DNA of 64,000 bases from Daphnia pulex (GCF_021134715.1 NC_060020.1:8990001-9054000); one strand, 5' to 3'; positions 1-14,110 are shown, counted from the first letter of the stretch. Numbers and translations: made by a program. Notes: generated from the sequence alone by a model not told the origin.

Positions 1-1265
1 AATGAAGTGAAATATGTCGCGCTAGATCTACCGCTATCTAGGCTCTATTACCCTTATTATGATTTATTTGTGATTGACTTGCGTAAGATGCGCTAAATAT
101 TGCGCATCGTAGTTAATCACAGGTAAATCATAAGCGCAATACGCTCTTATACAGCGCTAGATCTAGCGCTAAATATTTATTTTATAAAATTATGCGCGCG
201 TCGTAATTTATGTAATGAACTTATTCAGAGCTGAATTTCAGCTAAATTTAGCGCATTTTTCATTGAGCGCATGTTATTTTTAAGTTTATCATTACGCTGC
301 GATATAGCTAGATGCAGCGCTAAAAATTAGACATTTTTTGCGCAGCGAGCCGCCTTAAAGTCTTAAACAGCGGACGGGCGACGATAAGCGCTACGCCAAG
401 CAGCCTGACTCGTGATAAGCGCTGAAAAATGGACGGGCACGTACGAGCTACTCGTCCAGTCTCCGCAATGGTTTTCTTTTCCAGAACCATTTAGTTAAAT
501 TAACGAAGCGCTTGCGCGTTTCGTAAAAAATGCGATGCAATGTATTACGCTAAATTTAGCGCATCGCGCGCAAGTTAATCGCATATACATCACCAGCGCA
601 ATGTGCGCTTAGACAGCGCTATGTCTAGCGAGAGACATTTGATTTAATTATTGTTGGCGGAAAAAAAAGCGGATGGGCGACCTTAGCGCTTAAATAGCGA
701 CGGGCTCACTCTAAGCGCTAAAATACGGACGGGCACGCGCATTTTCTAAAATACATTATAATAGGAATTGCGCTAAATTTAGCGCATCGTAGTTTATCAC
801 AGGTAAATCACTAGCGCCATACGCGCTTACAAAGCGCTAGATCTAGCGCGAAATATTTGACTTCATTATTTTTCGCGCTAAATATTTATTTTAGCTAGTT
901 ATTTGCGTTTGTAAATTATGTCATGAATTTAAATGTGCTAAATTTGACGAATTGCGCGCAAGTTAATCTTAAGTTAATTAAAAGCGCAATGCGCGCTTAG
1001 ATACAGCTATAGATCTAGCGCCAACAATTAAAAATTTTTGGCCCAGCGACTCAGGTTTGCAGCTATGAATTTTAGCCCGATGTTAAATGCGCTAAATTTT
1101 GTAGATCGCGCGCAAGTAAATTAGAAGTAAGTCATCAGCGCCATGCGCGCATATAAATAGCGGAAAAATAGGCTATTTAATATAACATATAAATATGTAT
1201 TTAATTGTTTTTCACGCAGCAAGCTGCGTAAAACAGCGGACGGGCGACGCTTAGCGCTTAGAACA
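1..1265. repeat. Palindrome-rich AGCGCT interspersed repeat cluster
   Basis: There is no gene here. The stretch is built from recurring short palindromes such as GCGCTAAATTTAGCGC and GCGCTAGATCTAGCGC, mixed with the recurring phrases GCGGACGGGCGAC and AAGCGCTAAAATACGGACG. The same motifs recur, in the opposite orientation, at 39955-40840 and 46165-46510, so this is a dispersed family and not a local oddity. No coding capacity or clear ends are visible. It may be a foldback or MITE-like element, or a degenerate satellite. Confidence 0.7.
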
Positions 1266-1298
1266 CTTATTTATTGGTCACTTTGCCGTTCCATAATA

Positions 1299-1349
1299 TG
1301 GTATTCCTTTTTTCAGTTTTTTTTTTTTATAAAACAAAAAAGGAATACC
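1299..1349. repeat. Small AT-rich foldback
   Basis: GGTATTCCTTTTTT and its reverse complement AAAAAAGGAATACC flank a T-rich loop. It sits at the right edge of the palindrome-rich repeat cluster. It could be a hairpin or the end of a small inverted-repeat element. Confidence 0.5.
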
Positions 1350-1907
1350 TTTAAGTCATCAAAGAATCTCGAAGTTTAATATTAGTTGTATGTCTTCTTT
1401 TATCAATTCCCATGTATCAATCATTAATCAACAATTAATAAATGATTCAACAATGAGTGATAGGTAAATGAAAATGTATAGGTTTTATTAACGTTTCCTT
1501 TATCAATAAATATTTAATGGTTGATTTCTTCGTAGTAACTGTGGTTTCATATTTTTTTATTTATTTCGATTAGCTTGATTTATGTTTGATTATTTCATCA
1601 ACGTTTAATAATTAAATACTTATATATTGGTTGATTTAATCATTTATCAATGCAAATTTATATGTTTAACGATGACACGGAGTTGAAATAAATTAAACGA
1701 TAGATATGTTGTAAAAAGGGAAAAACGGCACCCCATACACCCCATACGTATGGCCCGTAAAATAGATGGTATTCGTTTTTAAACAAGAAAAAATACTATA
1801 ACACTTTTTAAAAGCCACACATCAGCACACTTTTGAAAATTTATTTCTTTTATCATATAATATACATCGTGCTTTTATAAGGATTTCATCAAATCTTCGA
1901 AGGAACT

Positions 1908-4900
1908 CTATAAACTATCATCTGATGAACGAAACTTTCCACGAATCCATGGAAGGTAGTATGTAATTCTTGTAAAAACATCGGGAAATCCTGGTTTTGC
2001 ACATCTGTGTATAGTAAAAAAGATTTATAAAGATAAGAATTTTTATAAAATGTTAGTCTGTTAATGGTTGCTCTTGGCGTTTATATCACAAATGAAACTA
2101 TATTTTCTAAAAATATTTTTTTCTTTCTTGTAAAAGCGTACCCAGATCCAAATGATGTAATACCAGCAAGGTACCAACGCCCGTCACGTAAGCTACATTG
2201 AAGAGGTCCACCTGAATCTCCCTGAATTCAATGAACTGAGTATTAGTCACGTTTCAGCTTTTATAATTACAATAAAAATTTATCTGTTCTGGGGAACAAT
2301 TTTTTAACTGATTAAATTCCGGGCCCTTTCCTACCCTTTGCAAAGCCGTTTTAAAAACGGGGATTGGCTGACAGATAGTTAAATGTGTCGTGCAATACGA
2401 GGGAGAAATGGATTGGGTGCGGGGATTTAAAAAGTGCGAATAAACCCAAAAAGGGATGTTTGCGGATTCTTGCTATTTAAATTGTATCTGACGAATGAAA
2501 CAAATCTATTCTAAGGAAAGAATCCACATCACTTTTTATTATCGTTTATACTTGTTTTTCCCTATGTATTTTTAAAAGTGAATTAACATTTCCATTGTTT
2601 TCCGTTCATGTAAATGGCTTTGACTGGAGGAAGGAAGGAGGTATTTTGTTACGATGGTGGTAGGTATAAAAAAAGGCGGTGTCACGTAAGGGAATAATCT
2701 TGGGAATAATTAGATTATGTGTACGGGGATGTCATCGATGTCAATAAAAAAATTCTAAATTGCTTAGCGTCATCATTTATGAATAAACTCAAAAATATAG
2801 AAACTATTATTAATCCCATTAAAGTTCTTCATGACGAAGAATATTGTTTTCTTTCTTACCACGCAAGTTCCAGCGCCTCCTTCTGTAATTGGCCCGGCAC
2901 AAAGATGGTAGTTATTGATTGGTATGTTGAACATTGTACCATATACTTGTTTGCAGTGCGAATTTTCTACCACTGCCATTAAAGATGATTCAGTGAAACC
3001 ATAGTATTTTTAAAATCTGTAATTCAATTACCTGGTAATTCAGTTTGATGGAGAATGTTTTCCAGTTTATTCCCTTTTTTTGACTGTCCCCATCCTGTTA
3101 ATACAGTAATCATTCTTAAGAAAAACTTTTGCCGCACGACTTATTTTGTGCTGAGATTTTATATTATGTTGTATCTACGTACCTGTTGCAATACACCTAA
3201 CTCCTTGAAAAATCTCAACGTTATCTATGAAAAATTAATTTCGTTGTATTTCCAAGTTATCAAATTATAAAAACTGAAAAACTCCCTTGAATGTTAACTT
3301 ACCATCTGTGGGTAAGCATATACCGCGAATACGATCTGTAACATTCTGAAGGCTTTCTGATTTCTGTAACTTCATTAAAGCTGTTCACATATTTCAAGGA
3401 AATTTTTTTTTTATTCCACTGACTAAAAAAACAAAAACAAAAAACAAACATACCAATATCATGGTGGTATTCTTTGAATCTTTCATGAAGATAAATTTTG
3501 TCTATCATAATCCTCTGTTCAAATCCGTCTTCTATGGCCCTGTCATGTTCTCCCACAACAGCTGTCCACTAAAAATTGATTTTCAAAAATGAGTAAATGC
3601 CATAATATAAAGTTAAAATAAAGAGTATTCAGTTTAATTACCAGTGCACTGAAGGGATAATGAAATGCATCACTGAAAAAAAAAATTTCAGAGAAATTAG
3701 TCACAATAGCAACTGCTGCAAAAAATGAACGTTAAATCCATTTTCATGAATTTAATTTAGAATTTTTATAATTCGTTATATGCAGCGCAGGCATTGCTTC
3801 TTTAAGAAAATGTCCGGTGCATACCGGTATGTAATTTTACTTAAAAATCTGTGTAAACGTAACGCCGCGTAGAGACACAAAGAAAATTCAGTATAATTGA
3901 ACGCATCGTTCTGTTGGCCAAAAAGCAATATTTTTCATTTTACCCCAAGTACCCGCTCCAAGTTCCATACAACATTTCTAGTTTCTATATCTTCTAAATG
4001 AAAGACCCGAATGATTTCATTTGTTGAGGCATAAAATGAAAAGAGTGCTGTTTTACCTTCTCGTGCATTTGTGCCATTTAAAAAAAACCCACAGAAAACG
4101 CGTTTGCGTACTATATTCCCGCAAATAAAAAATTCAAAAGTTTTATTTAATTAATAGTGTCAGCGTGACACTACATTTCACGAGGTCTATTATTGGCCTA
4201 CTAATTTCAAGATCTACTATACTGTCTATTGCCCTAGCTAGAATTTGAAGCTATAATTTATAAACGTTTAAAAAGCTATAAGATATAAAAATAAACTCAG
4301 AAACGGAAGAGCTAGCATGCGAATTAATGGTGTGAATTGGCAAACCAAGGGCAAATTATTTATATTATTATTATTTATTATTTTAAACCTACTTTGAAAT
4401 GCAGTGTGCTGCCGTCAAAACCCAAAAATCTCCATTTAAACCATTTAACAAAACGCCTCCACACCAGTGTCCAACGAAGCCCATTTTAGGATGCAATAGT
4501 TGCAAGGAAACCTGTAAAGAATCAGTGTTTGTGGTTAGAATTACACAAGTGCTTCAATGGACGGTTTCTTGGATTTTGTGTGTAACGTTGTATATGGCTA
4601 GCTATATATGGCGTTAGTAAAGATATAGAAATTTTCTTAGCGTCGCTATGACGGGAGACTGGGTCTAAATATGACTTTTTTTTTCTCTGTTTTTCTATCA
4701 CTTTTAAATATTGGGCGCTACCTACCGCCCTAGGTTCAGAATAGGTTTGCTTTGAAAAAAAAAAGACAGGACTAAAGATTTTATTATTGTTGTAATCTGC
4801 AATTTAATAATTTAATTCGTTAATCGTTGATTCACGCGGAGAGGGAAAAAAGTTTAAACTATAACTTTTGGGGCGTATAACGGACTCGATCCATAACAAT

Positions 4901-5855
4901 GACTATTTCAGTTTATGAAATTTTAGGCTTTAGCCTACTCTGACCAACAACTATATTGAAGCACTTTGAAAATTGTAACTTACTTGCCACGGCCACGCTC
5001 CTGGTTTGCTTTGTTTTCCATTGATAATTCTGGCTTTCAGCCTTTCTCGTTTAAGAAAATCATCTTCTTTAAAATCTTTTTTGAAAATTGCTGACAATAC
5101 AGAATTCCTATCTTTTTGGACGATGGAGCCCAGATGTTGATCATCGCGGGGTCGTCTTTGTCTGTAAAATTTGCTGATGCCACATTCTGTTCGATTGTAA
5201 TAATAGATTAGAATGATTAAGCCGTTATATAATTTTTAAAGTTTTTGTACGTATGTTGAACGTGAATGTTAACGGTTATAACAATTAAGAATTAACAATA
5301 ACCCATCGAGAAATGATATATATTCCTTTCTTATGTATATTCCCCCCCCCCCACCTCCCCGTTTTGGGTTCCATTCAATCTCATGATACGTACTATATGC
5401 TTTACGTGTGTTCCCGTGAAGTGTTTAACTAGGTTACCATATATTCGCTAGCCGCTAAAGATAGTAAATTCGCCATTTCAACTATAGAAAATACTAAGCT
5501 TCACAAATAAATGTATTTGTCGAAGCAGCCCTAACCTTACATTTGCTTTTCAGCTGTTAGCCTGTAAATAAATATATCATTTTTGAAACTACCAAAGAAA
5601 TGCAAAAAATTAAACGATACCAACAAAAATACAATTTGTTGCTGAATTTCAAAAATGAGATGATACATTACCTTGGGAAATCACTGTGTCAATATTGCTC
5701 ACTGGATCGGAAAATGGAAAAGATGAAAATGGAAATTGCTGGTAACCTTCTTGAAATTCCGTAGGAATATCGAAGCAGCAAACACTGCCGATTCCCATTG
5801 CGAAAACTATTGATACTAAAAGTAACAGAACGTTCACGGTACAACATTTCTTCAT
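1908..5855 (-). CDS. Secreted S1A serine protease (chymotrypsin/elastase-like)
   Basis: This is a secreted peptidase of the chymotrypsin clan. Exons by GT/AG and frame (minus): 5855-5672, 5161-4984, 4511-4393, 3672-3642, 3568-3454, 3380-3303, 3203-3183 (a 21-nt microexon), 3094-3032, 2972-2860, 2221-2142, 2004-1908. A start at 5855 gives Lys-Lys then a hydrophobic signal peptide; an in-frame ATG lies 24 nt upstream at 5879. A pro-region of about 110 residues precedes the activation site R-IINGK. The catalytic His lies in LTAAHC, the Asp in HDIALM and the Ser in GDSGGPL; the C-terminus has [14 protein letters not shown]. The residue at the primary specificity position, six before the Ser, is Gly and not Asp, which argues against trypsin-like cleavage after Lys/Arg and for chymotrypsin- or elastase-like specificity. 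The join of exons 1 and 2 is off by one base, so a small exon or another boundary there is unresolved. Confidence 0.9.
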
Positions 5856-5879
5856 TTCTATGTGTACAATCCACACCAA

Positions 5880-7943
5880 ATTCGGTCGACGGTTTGTATT
5901 TTAGAATGTAACAACAACGAAATTTCGTCACAATTCCGCTTTTGAAGTATAACACTCAGTGTTTCCTGATAACGGCTAGTTCCGCGTTGGAAGACATAGC
6001 ACGGTCGCGTAACTTGGTCCACTGAAGAAATCACGACTGGGAGCAACGACAAGTAACAAAAAAGAAAAGCAAGTCCGAAAGATTTAACGGCGAAAAGGGA
6101 GGCGCTTATACACAATGATCCATAATTTGATTGAAAAGCTATGATGACTCATGTGACGTTGATAGTTTTATCAAAACATTTCCTTGTAACTTGTGAAGAG
6201 ACCAAACACTACCTCATTGCGAGGCACTAGGAACACCACTGAATGCCTACCGCTCGTGGTTGGATTTCGTAGACTTTTAATCGTAACATTTCTCTTCGTC
6301 ATCCTTTCATTTGTTCTGCTCTCTCCTCACTTTCTCCTAGGTTCCGCAATTTCCAATGGTTTACCGAAGAAATCCAGGTCACGTCGCTATTAAACTAACG
6401 TTATACGCTGCATGGCTGTTTACGAAGATTCATCAACCATGGAGAAGCAGCCACGCAAACTATGCGCCCTAATACTTTCTATTCACAACCGTTTACACAT
6501 CAATTACGCTTAAACACTAACAATACCATTCAGATGTATTTAAAATTATGCAAATTCCTCTGAAACTCCCCATTTGTATGCGCGGTTGTCTCAGATATAT
6601 TTGTTTAAGGTTTACAATGATTGTTACGGAAAAACCCCAAAATAGGTGAAAAAGTCTAAAATTTGTCAGCCTGCCATACGTTCAGTGTGTCATGTCGCGT
6701 CATCGTCCGATAGGCGTTTCATCCGGCTTCATCCTCATCACGTTCACACGGTACTTGCGTTTCCTCTTGCTATTCGATTTTGTTGCGGTTGTTGTTCTGA
6801 AGCCTCCGTAAAGTTGCTTGCTAATTACATGCTAATAATAAGTATCGCAGCAGCAGATTCGTTTACCAAATTGGGAGAAAATAGAATTTGGAGAAAGCAG
6901 GCCATACTTTTATTGTTTGGTACATTGTGGTCATAGCTTCATCCATGACTTGGTTTGTCCTATTCCTTAGTCAATTAATAACCTTCAGCTAAAATACACA
7001 ACTTTCCAAAAAAGAAACTGAATTTTCGTCTTTGCCTACTAAAAGTAGGTCGGGTTATTAAAAAAAAAAATTCCAGATTTCATAAAAGAAAATTTGTCAG
7101 GTTGATCGCGGTAAAGTTTAAGTTTTTAAATCTAATGTTTAAAATATATTTATTGTAATAAAAATACTCTTAGCACAGTAGAAAACAAGATACAAAGGCT
7201 TTCCTCACACTTTAGATTTTTCAGTTTCTATACCTAAAACAAAACGCAATTGAGATATTATAGCGGTAGGAATAGGAAGATGAGGAAAAAGGGTTTCTAG
7301 ATCAAATTAAGGGTATGGAGCTATCCAGCAGATTTTTAATTTTTTACAGAAATGCAGATTTCAGTTTTGGGACATCACAGTTGAAATCCTGATCCCAAAT
7401 TTTAAGAGAAAAATAATTAAAATGAATTTATTAACTAATTATTTCATGAGTGATAAAGAAATAGTTGGGAGAGATTTTTTGAAATTCCAAATCAGTAAAT
7501 CACGAGCTTAGTTCTATGTGTGTCCTATAAGGAAATCTATTTTTACTAAATCCATACGATACAACGATAGTTATCGAATAAGACTGAAGATAAGTGAATT
7601 TTTCCGTCAGAAACTCAGAATTCAAGAGCGATAAATGTATGAGTATGGCCAGCATAGTATCAGGCAACTCTTATTTACAGTGCGTTGCAATCGTCTGCCA
7701 CCAGTAGCGCTGTGAGTCGAAAGGATAAAATGGTTTGTTTGTTTAAAAAAAAACCAAACACAGTTCGCTCGAACTAGCAGCCAACAACTCCGAACTAGAC
7801 ATAGAACTGACATAGATGCTAGATTGCTACTACTACTAGCTTTGTCGAGCTACACATTACCTCTGCACATTATACACATCAAAACACGGAATTTTAATTA
7901 GTTTCATTTTGATTTTCTTCCTTTTTCTCCTCGATTTACAACA
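5880..7943. other. Intergenic region, no gene recognised
   Basis: This lies between two divergent genes: the protease promoter faces left and the CWC27 promoter faces right. A few short ORFs (for example 6193-6393 and 6646-6936, plus) have no recognisable domain and no convincing splice partners. The sequence is AT-rich, with no repeats I can name. Confidence 0.5.
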
Positions 7944-10067
7944 ATGAGTAACATATACGTTCAAGAACCACCAACAAATGGAAAAGTTTGTATTCTTTTC
8001 ATGTATCATTGATTGAACTACGTGCTAAAACGTAACTTTTGTTTAGGTTGTTGTGACTACTTCTCTAGGAGAAATTGAAATAGAACTGTGGAGCAAAGAA
8101 TGTCCAAAGGCTTGCAGAAATTTTGTTCAACTATGCCTTGAAGGATTTTTCAATGGAACAATTTTTCACCGAGTGGTACCAAATTTTATTGCTCAAGGAG
8201 GAGATCCTTCTGGTAAAACTTAATAATGTGATCTGTTGTTATTTATATTTGATTGAAACAATTACCACCCCTTTTTCTTAGGGACTGGCCATGGTGGTGA
8301 AAGTATTTATGGGGAACCATTCAAGGTTACATAGTATTCATTTGAATAGAATTCATTATTTCAGTCTTTATTAACCTTTTACAATCTTTTGGTATTCAGA
8401 ACGAAGTTCATTCACGTCTACGATTTGTCAGAAGAGGTAAAGCAAACATCTTCTGTGTTTTTATTACATAATGTACCATTTCAAACATCTTTTTAAGGAT
8501 TGGTTGCAACGGCTAACACTGGAAACAATGACAATGAATCACAGTTTTTTTTTACCTTGGGTTCTTGTCCGGAACTGCAAAATAAGCACACAATTTTTGG
8601 TAGGGTTGCTGGGAATACTTTGTTCAACATGGTAACTGACAATTTGTTAATTACGCTGGGAACAAATTATTCAAGAAATTCTAATGTACAATTTTTTCTC
8701 TTTCTCATAGATCAAATTTAATGACTTGGATATTGATAGTGTAAGTATATTTAAATTTTGAAACTCAAATAATAAAATAATAAAATCAATAAAATCATAA
8801 ACGCTATAGGAAGATAGACCTCGTCATCCACCTAAAATTTTTAAAACAGAAGTTATTTCTAATCCATTCCCTGACATTGAACCAAGGATTAGCCAAGAAA
8901 ATATCAAGAAACCAGAGGAAATAAAATCTAAAATAAATAAAAAAAAGTATTAAGTCCAGCTATGTAATATTGTTATAACTGCTATAAGAGCTTGTGTTTG
9001 ATTCTGTAGGAATCTTCAGCTGCTTTCCTTTGGGGACGAAGAAGAAGATGAAACAGATGTTCATCAGCCAACTAAGTCTTTTCGTGGGAAATCTTCTCAT
9101 GAACTGACTAACGACCCTAAACTTAGCATTGTTCCTGCAGTCAACGTAGAAACGGGGTTAACAAATAAGTACGTTTAATAGAACAAGCCGTCAGATCATT
9201 TTCAAAGACTGTGTATGGTCTACATTCATATGTAAAATTTCCATGTCATATTTTCAGCGACAAACCGACAAAAATTGAACGGCAATTTGAAAAGGTTGTG
9301 CCTCAAACTGATTTGCAACCAGAAGTATCACCTGAAAGTGTAGATGTTGACATTTCGAACCAAAAGAAATCTGAAGCAAACAACAAACTGTAAGAAACAA
9401 ACAAGTCATAACAATTACTTGATAGTTATGCTCATAAGTAAATGCTTTACTTTTAGAAAGCAAATCAAAGAACAGATAAGAGACTTGAAAAGGGAAATGA
9501 AAAACCCAAGTGAAACTCCTCAAGATCAAGAATTATCTAAGAAAAGAAAAATTAGCGACAGTGAAGAAGATAATGAAATACTTAAAGATTTTCATGAGCA
9601 GCAGAAGAAGTATGCGGACATAAAAACAACACGGCGAGGAAAGGGTAAATAGATCAATTGTTTAAAATATTTGTTACCTCATCATATCATCAACAAGTTT
9701 TAATATTCTATTTGGAATAGGCACGGACCGAGAAGCTGAAACCCTTAATTTCCTTAAAAAATTTCAGAGTAAGCTTAGCCAAACTCGGACAACGAAAGGA
9801 GGCGTTGATGATATTGATGACGTAAACGATGATGATGCATGGTGAGAAATAATTTTTTATCCCTATAAATTTGAAAATTGCAGAATTTCTTTATTTCTTT
9901 CTAGGTTGAATCACACGTTGAAATTCGAAGACAAAAATCCTTCGTTAGCCCGAGATGCTAATACAAAAAGTGATGATTGGTTTGAAATCTACGATCCCCG
10001 TAACCCCTTAAACAAACGAAGAAGAGAGGAATCAAAGAAGATCATGAAAGAGAGGAAATTCAACTAA
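7944..10067 (+). CDS. CWC27: Spliceosome-associated protein CWC27 (cyclophilin-type)
   Basis: This is a nuclear protein of the late-activated spliceosome with a cyclophilin fold. Exons: 7944-7985, 8047-8212, 8282-8325, 8400-8436, 8498-8631, 8711-8740, 8810-8946, 9011-9168, 9258-9389, 9457-9644, 9721-9841, 9905-10067. The N-terminal half begins MSNIYVQEPPTNGKV and carries the cyclophilin signatures FHRVVPNFIAQGGDP and SQFFFTLG. The usual catalytic FxxxxR arginine context is present as FHR, while the CsA-site tryptophan position reads HTIFG; CWC27 proteins are generally poor isomerases. The C-terminal half is charged, with an acidic stretch after LLSFGDEEED and a basic end, as in metazoan CWC27. 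All twelve exons join in frame, and the total of about 430 residues fits the family. Introns are mostly about 60-90 bp. Confidence 0.95.
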
Positions 10068-11376
10068 AAACTAAAAATGATCTCCAGTTTTGAAATGCAC
10101 ATATAAAACTCACCTTTGTTTGTTAATCTCACCAATTTCTCTTTGATTCAACGAGCTTGAAAATCAGAAACAAATGTCACTTAGGCTTGCTGGAACATAA
10201 ACTTGTGTGTCAATTGTAGCCAAAGTAGTCTGCACGCGTAAAGGAATTGTTATGTAAAGGAAAATTCTCCAAAATTTTTCGTGGGATCAATATAAACGGG
10301 ATTGGTCACGAACGGTCACGAAATAACCGGGGATAAAAGCAGCGTGCCTGTGTCGGTTATCTGTTGAAACATCGGACTTATGCAAAAGAATCAAGAATAG
10401 GAAATTGCAGAGCTACTAAATGTTGCTAAATGTGTGACGCGTGTTTTTATCAAACCAAATGGTAAATGCGCACGACTAAATAAATGGACTCTTCGGGGGC
10501 GCTAGGGCGGGGGCACTGGAGACTTGGTCGAAGTTGATTTTGACTTCACAAAATTTATTTAAATGAATTAAACAAGGTTCTGTTTTCTGTCTCTGCTGTC
10601 TTCGTTTTCTCAGTGAATCTGGATAGCCAGATATGGAAGCCTAAAACCGGCCTATTTTCAATATAAGACTAAACTTAATTGATCATTCCTTTGATTTTTT
10701 GTGTTCGCGATGCCTCAAATACAAAAAAGGAAAAAAAAGTCTATTATATTCTCTATATATTCATATAATAGACATTCGAAGTTTGAAATCAGCTTAGACT
10801 TTTTCATTTACGGTGAAAAATGATTTATTTTAATGATTTGATGAAAAAGCTACATTTCCTATCGATAATTCTTTTTACGAGCCCTTGAGAGACTTTGTGT
10901 TTTCGTGATGTTTCACGATTTGCAATCCCGGATCCCGGTTATCTCGGTATTAAATAAAGAAGATAAAAATATGGACTTCGTGTGCCCTTCGTGTCGTTTG
11001 AATCGTCTTGCGATTTTGCACAGGATAGATCTTTCCGGATTCTATTTCCGTATTTACTCTGTCTTTATGGGAGTGTCAAATAATCGACTAGGCCTATACT
11101 CTGTTTGGAGCCTGCCCTAAACGCGGAGTAAAAAGAAAGGGACCGACAAAGGCAACAATCAGAGACAAGCAACCATCACGTGACTAGGCGGGGTTTATCG
11201 GTGCAGGAGAGATGGCCGTGTAGCAATTTCGTCTGCTAACGTACGGCGTTCCCATAGTTACCGGAACCACATACAGCAGGGCCATGTGGTTTTCCCAACT
11301 CACCATGTATGAAATATAGTGCCTACAGTGTGTCTACCTTAAAGTCCAATTACTATAATAGAAATCATCAATCAAC
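10068..11376 (+). other. Intergenic and presumed 5' region of SUPV3L1
   Basis: No protein gene was recognised. An inverted repeat GTCTATTATAT / ATATAATAGAC lies at 10739-10773. A short ORF at 10905-11120 has no recognisable domain. The stretch near 11150-11290 is less AT-rich and could hold the SUPV3L1 promoter. An AG acceptor-like site at about 11448, inside the proposed first coding exon, leaves the exact 5' structure open. Confidence 0.4.
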
Positions 11377-14110
11377 ATGCTTGTGCCTGGCCTAATAAAG
11401 TATCTTGTGAAACACAGTGTTTATGTTTCAAATTTTAACTATTGCAGGATTCTAATAAGACAAAAAAAGACCATGCCTCCAGTGTCACAACTTATGGTCC
11501 CTTTACCTGTCAAATCTGTGCCAGATAGTTCAAATGTGGGTGCTGAATTAACTGGAAAACTCAACAAAGAAGAAATAATGAAATGGTTAGCGAAATTCTA
11601 TCAACGAAGAGAAATTAAAGCTGCAGCTGTGGAAAATGGAATTGACAGTATGTGTTTATTATGTCACTAATCTTTCTGTGTGATGAAAACTAAACAAAAG
11701 CATTATTTGCAGATTACATATATCATCAGACATACCTCAGTTTCAGAAAATTTTGTCTTGAAGATGACAAGTTGCCAGTTGATTTACATGTCACCCTAAG
11801 TGATATCATAGCAGGAGCTTGTCATTTAGATAGTTTGTTACCATACTTTATTCGGCATGCAAAACAAGCTTTTCCTCATTTAGAATGCCTTGATGATTTG
11901 AAAAAAATTTCTGATCTTCGACTTCCTGCAAATTGGTAAAATTTAGATAAATGTGATTATGTAAAGATTTATTTCATTTTGGTTCTTTGATATGTTTAGG
12001 TACCCTGAAGCAAGAGCTTTGACACGCAAAATTGTATTTCATTCTGGCCCAACAAATAGTGGGAAAACATATCATGCTCTTGAAAGGTTTTTTAATTCAA
12101 AATCAGGAGTTTATTGTGGTCCCTTAAAACTTTTGGCATCTGAAGTGTATTACAAAAGTAATCAGCGTGGTGTCCCATGTGATTTAGTAACTGGAGAAGA
12201 AAGAAATTTTGCTAATGCTACTGATAAATCTCCTTCTTCCCATGTATCCTGCACTGTTGAAATGGTCTCAGTGAACACTCCATATGAAGTATGTACAATT
12301 TTTCAATATAATTAAATTATCAATTTAACCGTGTGATTTCTGACATTGTTGGTGAAATCTTGAATTTTCATAGGTTGCTGTTATTGATGAAATTCAGATG
12401 TTAAAGGACCCTAGTCGCGGTTGGGCATGGACAAGAGCATTATTGGGTGTAGTTGCTGAAGAGGTGCACGTTTGTGGTGAAGCCGCCGCAATTGATGTTG
12501 TAAAAGAAATTCTCATGAGTGCCAGCGAAGAAATCGAGATGCGTCGATATAAACGTCTTACGGAGCTAATTATCGAAGATGCTTCTCTGGGAACCTTAGA
12601 TAAGATTAGGCCGGGAGACTGTTTAGTTTGTTTCAACAAGCAAGACATATTCTGGTCTATGAGACAAATTGAAGCTATGGGCATTGAATGCGCAGTGATT
12701 TATGGATCACTACCACCTGGAACAAAATTAGCGCAAGCCAAGAAGTTCAATGATCCCGATCACCCCTGTAAAGTTCTGGTTGCTACTGATGCTATTGGCA
12801 TGGGATTGAATCTGAATATTGGCCGCGTTATATTTAATTCTCTCATCAAACCTACGACAAATGAAAAAGGGGAGAAAGAAATGGACACTATAAGCACTTC
12901 GCAGGCTTTGCAAATTGCCGGAAGAGCTGGCCGGTATGGAACCCAGTTTTCGACTGGCTATGTAACAACTCTAAAAAATGAAGATTTGCCAACACTCAAA
13001 CGACTTCTATCCCAACATCCAGAGCCAATCAATCAAGTTGGTTTACATCCAACAGCCGAACAAATCGAACTCTATGCCTATCATTTGCCCCATGCTAACC
13101 TATCGAACTTGATTGATATATTCGTCAATTTATCAACACTTGACGATTCTCTTTATTTCATATGCAACATTAACGATTTCAAGTTTTTGGCTGACATGAT
13201 TCAGCACGTTCCTCTACCTTTGCGAGCTCGGTATGTATTTTGCTGTGCTCCTATCAATAGGAAAATACCTTTCGTCTGTTCCATGTTTTTGAAGTTTGCA
13301 CGTCAGTACAGCAGGAACGAAGTCCTTTCCTTCGGTAACAACACTATATTATTTATATTACACAACCGCTGTTATTTATGCCCAAATTTTTACCAGATTG
13401 GTTGGGACGGCAAATTGGCTTGCCTTTTTCTTGCCCCAACACGTTGCTCGAATTAGTTCACCTTGAATCTGTATTTGATGTGCTCGATTTATACCTTTGG
13501 TTAAGTTATCGCTTCCAGGTAAGCATGTCATACATTGAATTAATTTTTAAATAGGAAGAATTTAAAACACAACAACCTTAATTCATTTAATAGGATTTGT
13601 TTCCGGACGCTTCTCTGGTTCGAGATATGCAAAAGGAACTTGACTGTTTAATTCAAACAGGTGTGGCGCAGCTTACTAGACTATTAATAAACTCGGAAAC
13701 CGGAGTAAGCAGTGGAACGAGTCAAGCGGTCGAGGCTGAAGAAAACCAACATGTTCCGAGTGCTAAGAAAACTCCCTATTTCCGTAAGAATTTCTGTCAA
13801 GAACCATTTCACTTTCCATTCATTTGGGTTAACGCATCTTTCCCTTCATGTTTTTTTTTTTTTTTCAGACAATGCAGTCAATATCGTGAACTCCGTATCA
13901 TCTCATGGAAGGATAGCCGATCGCCTGTTGTCTGAAGGTTTGCTGACACCTAAACTTCTGGAGGATTTGAAAACAGAGTGGCAGCGTGAAAAGGACAATG
14001 AAACGGCCCATGAAACTGTTGGCACCGTCACTAGTCCTCTTTCAACTAAGCGTAGCAAAAATGAAATGTTCAAAGCCGTGAAGAGAATTAATAGAAAACG
14101 TGTAAAATAG
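11377..14110 (+). CDS. SUPV3L1: ATP-dependent RNA helicase SUV3-like, mitochondrial
   Basis: This is a DExH/Ski2-related RNA helicase that, with PNPase, degrades RNA in the mitochondrial matrix. Exons: 11377-11647, 11713-11935, 12000-12288, 12374-13334, 13397-13518, 13594-13793, 13869-14110. The N-terminus is basic and hydrophobic, consistent with a mitochondrial presequence, although a start at a later ATG (11473) is possible. Helicase motif I is GPTNSGKT, motif II is DEIQ, motif V lies in [11 protein letters not shown] and motif VI is [10 protein letters not shown]. The SUV3 C-terminal region follows ([33 protein letters not shown]). The protein ends in a basic tail, and the total of about 765 residues matches the family. 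An AATAAA lies 13 nt after the stop. The gene converges on RpL19. Confidence 0.95.

Noticed and set aside
1-1265. CRISPR-like array because of regularly recurring palindromes
   Set aside because: The motifs are not evenly spaced, there are no uniform spacers, and the sequence is eukaryotic.
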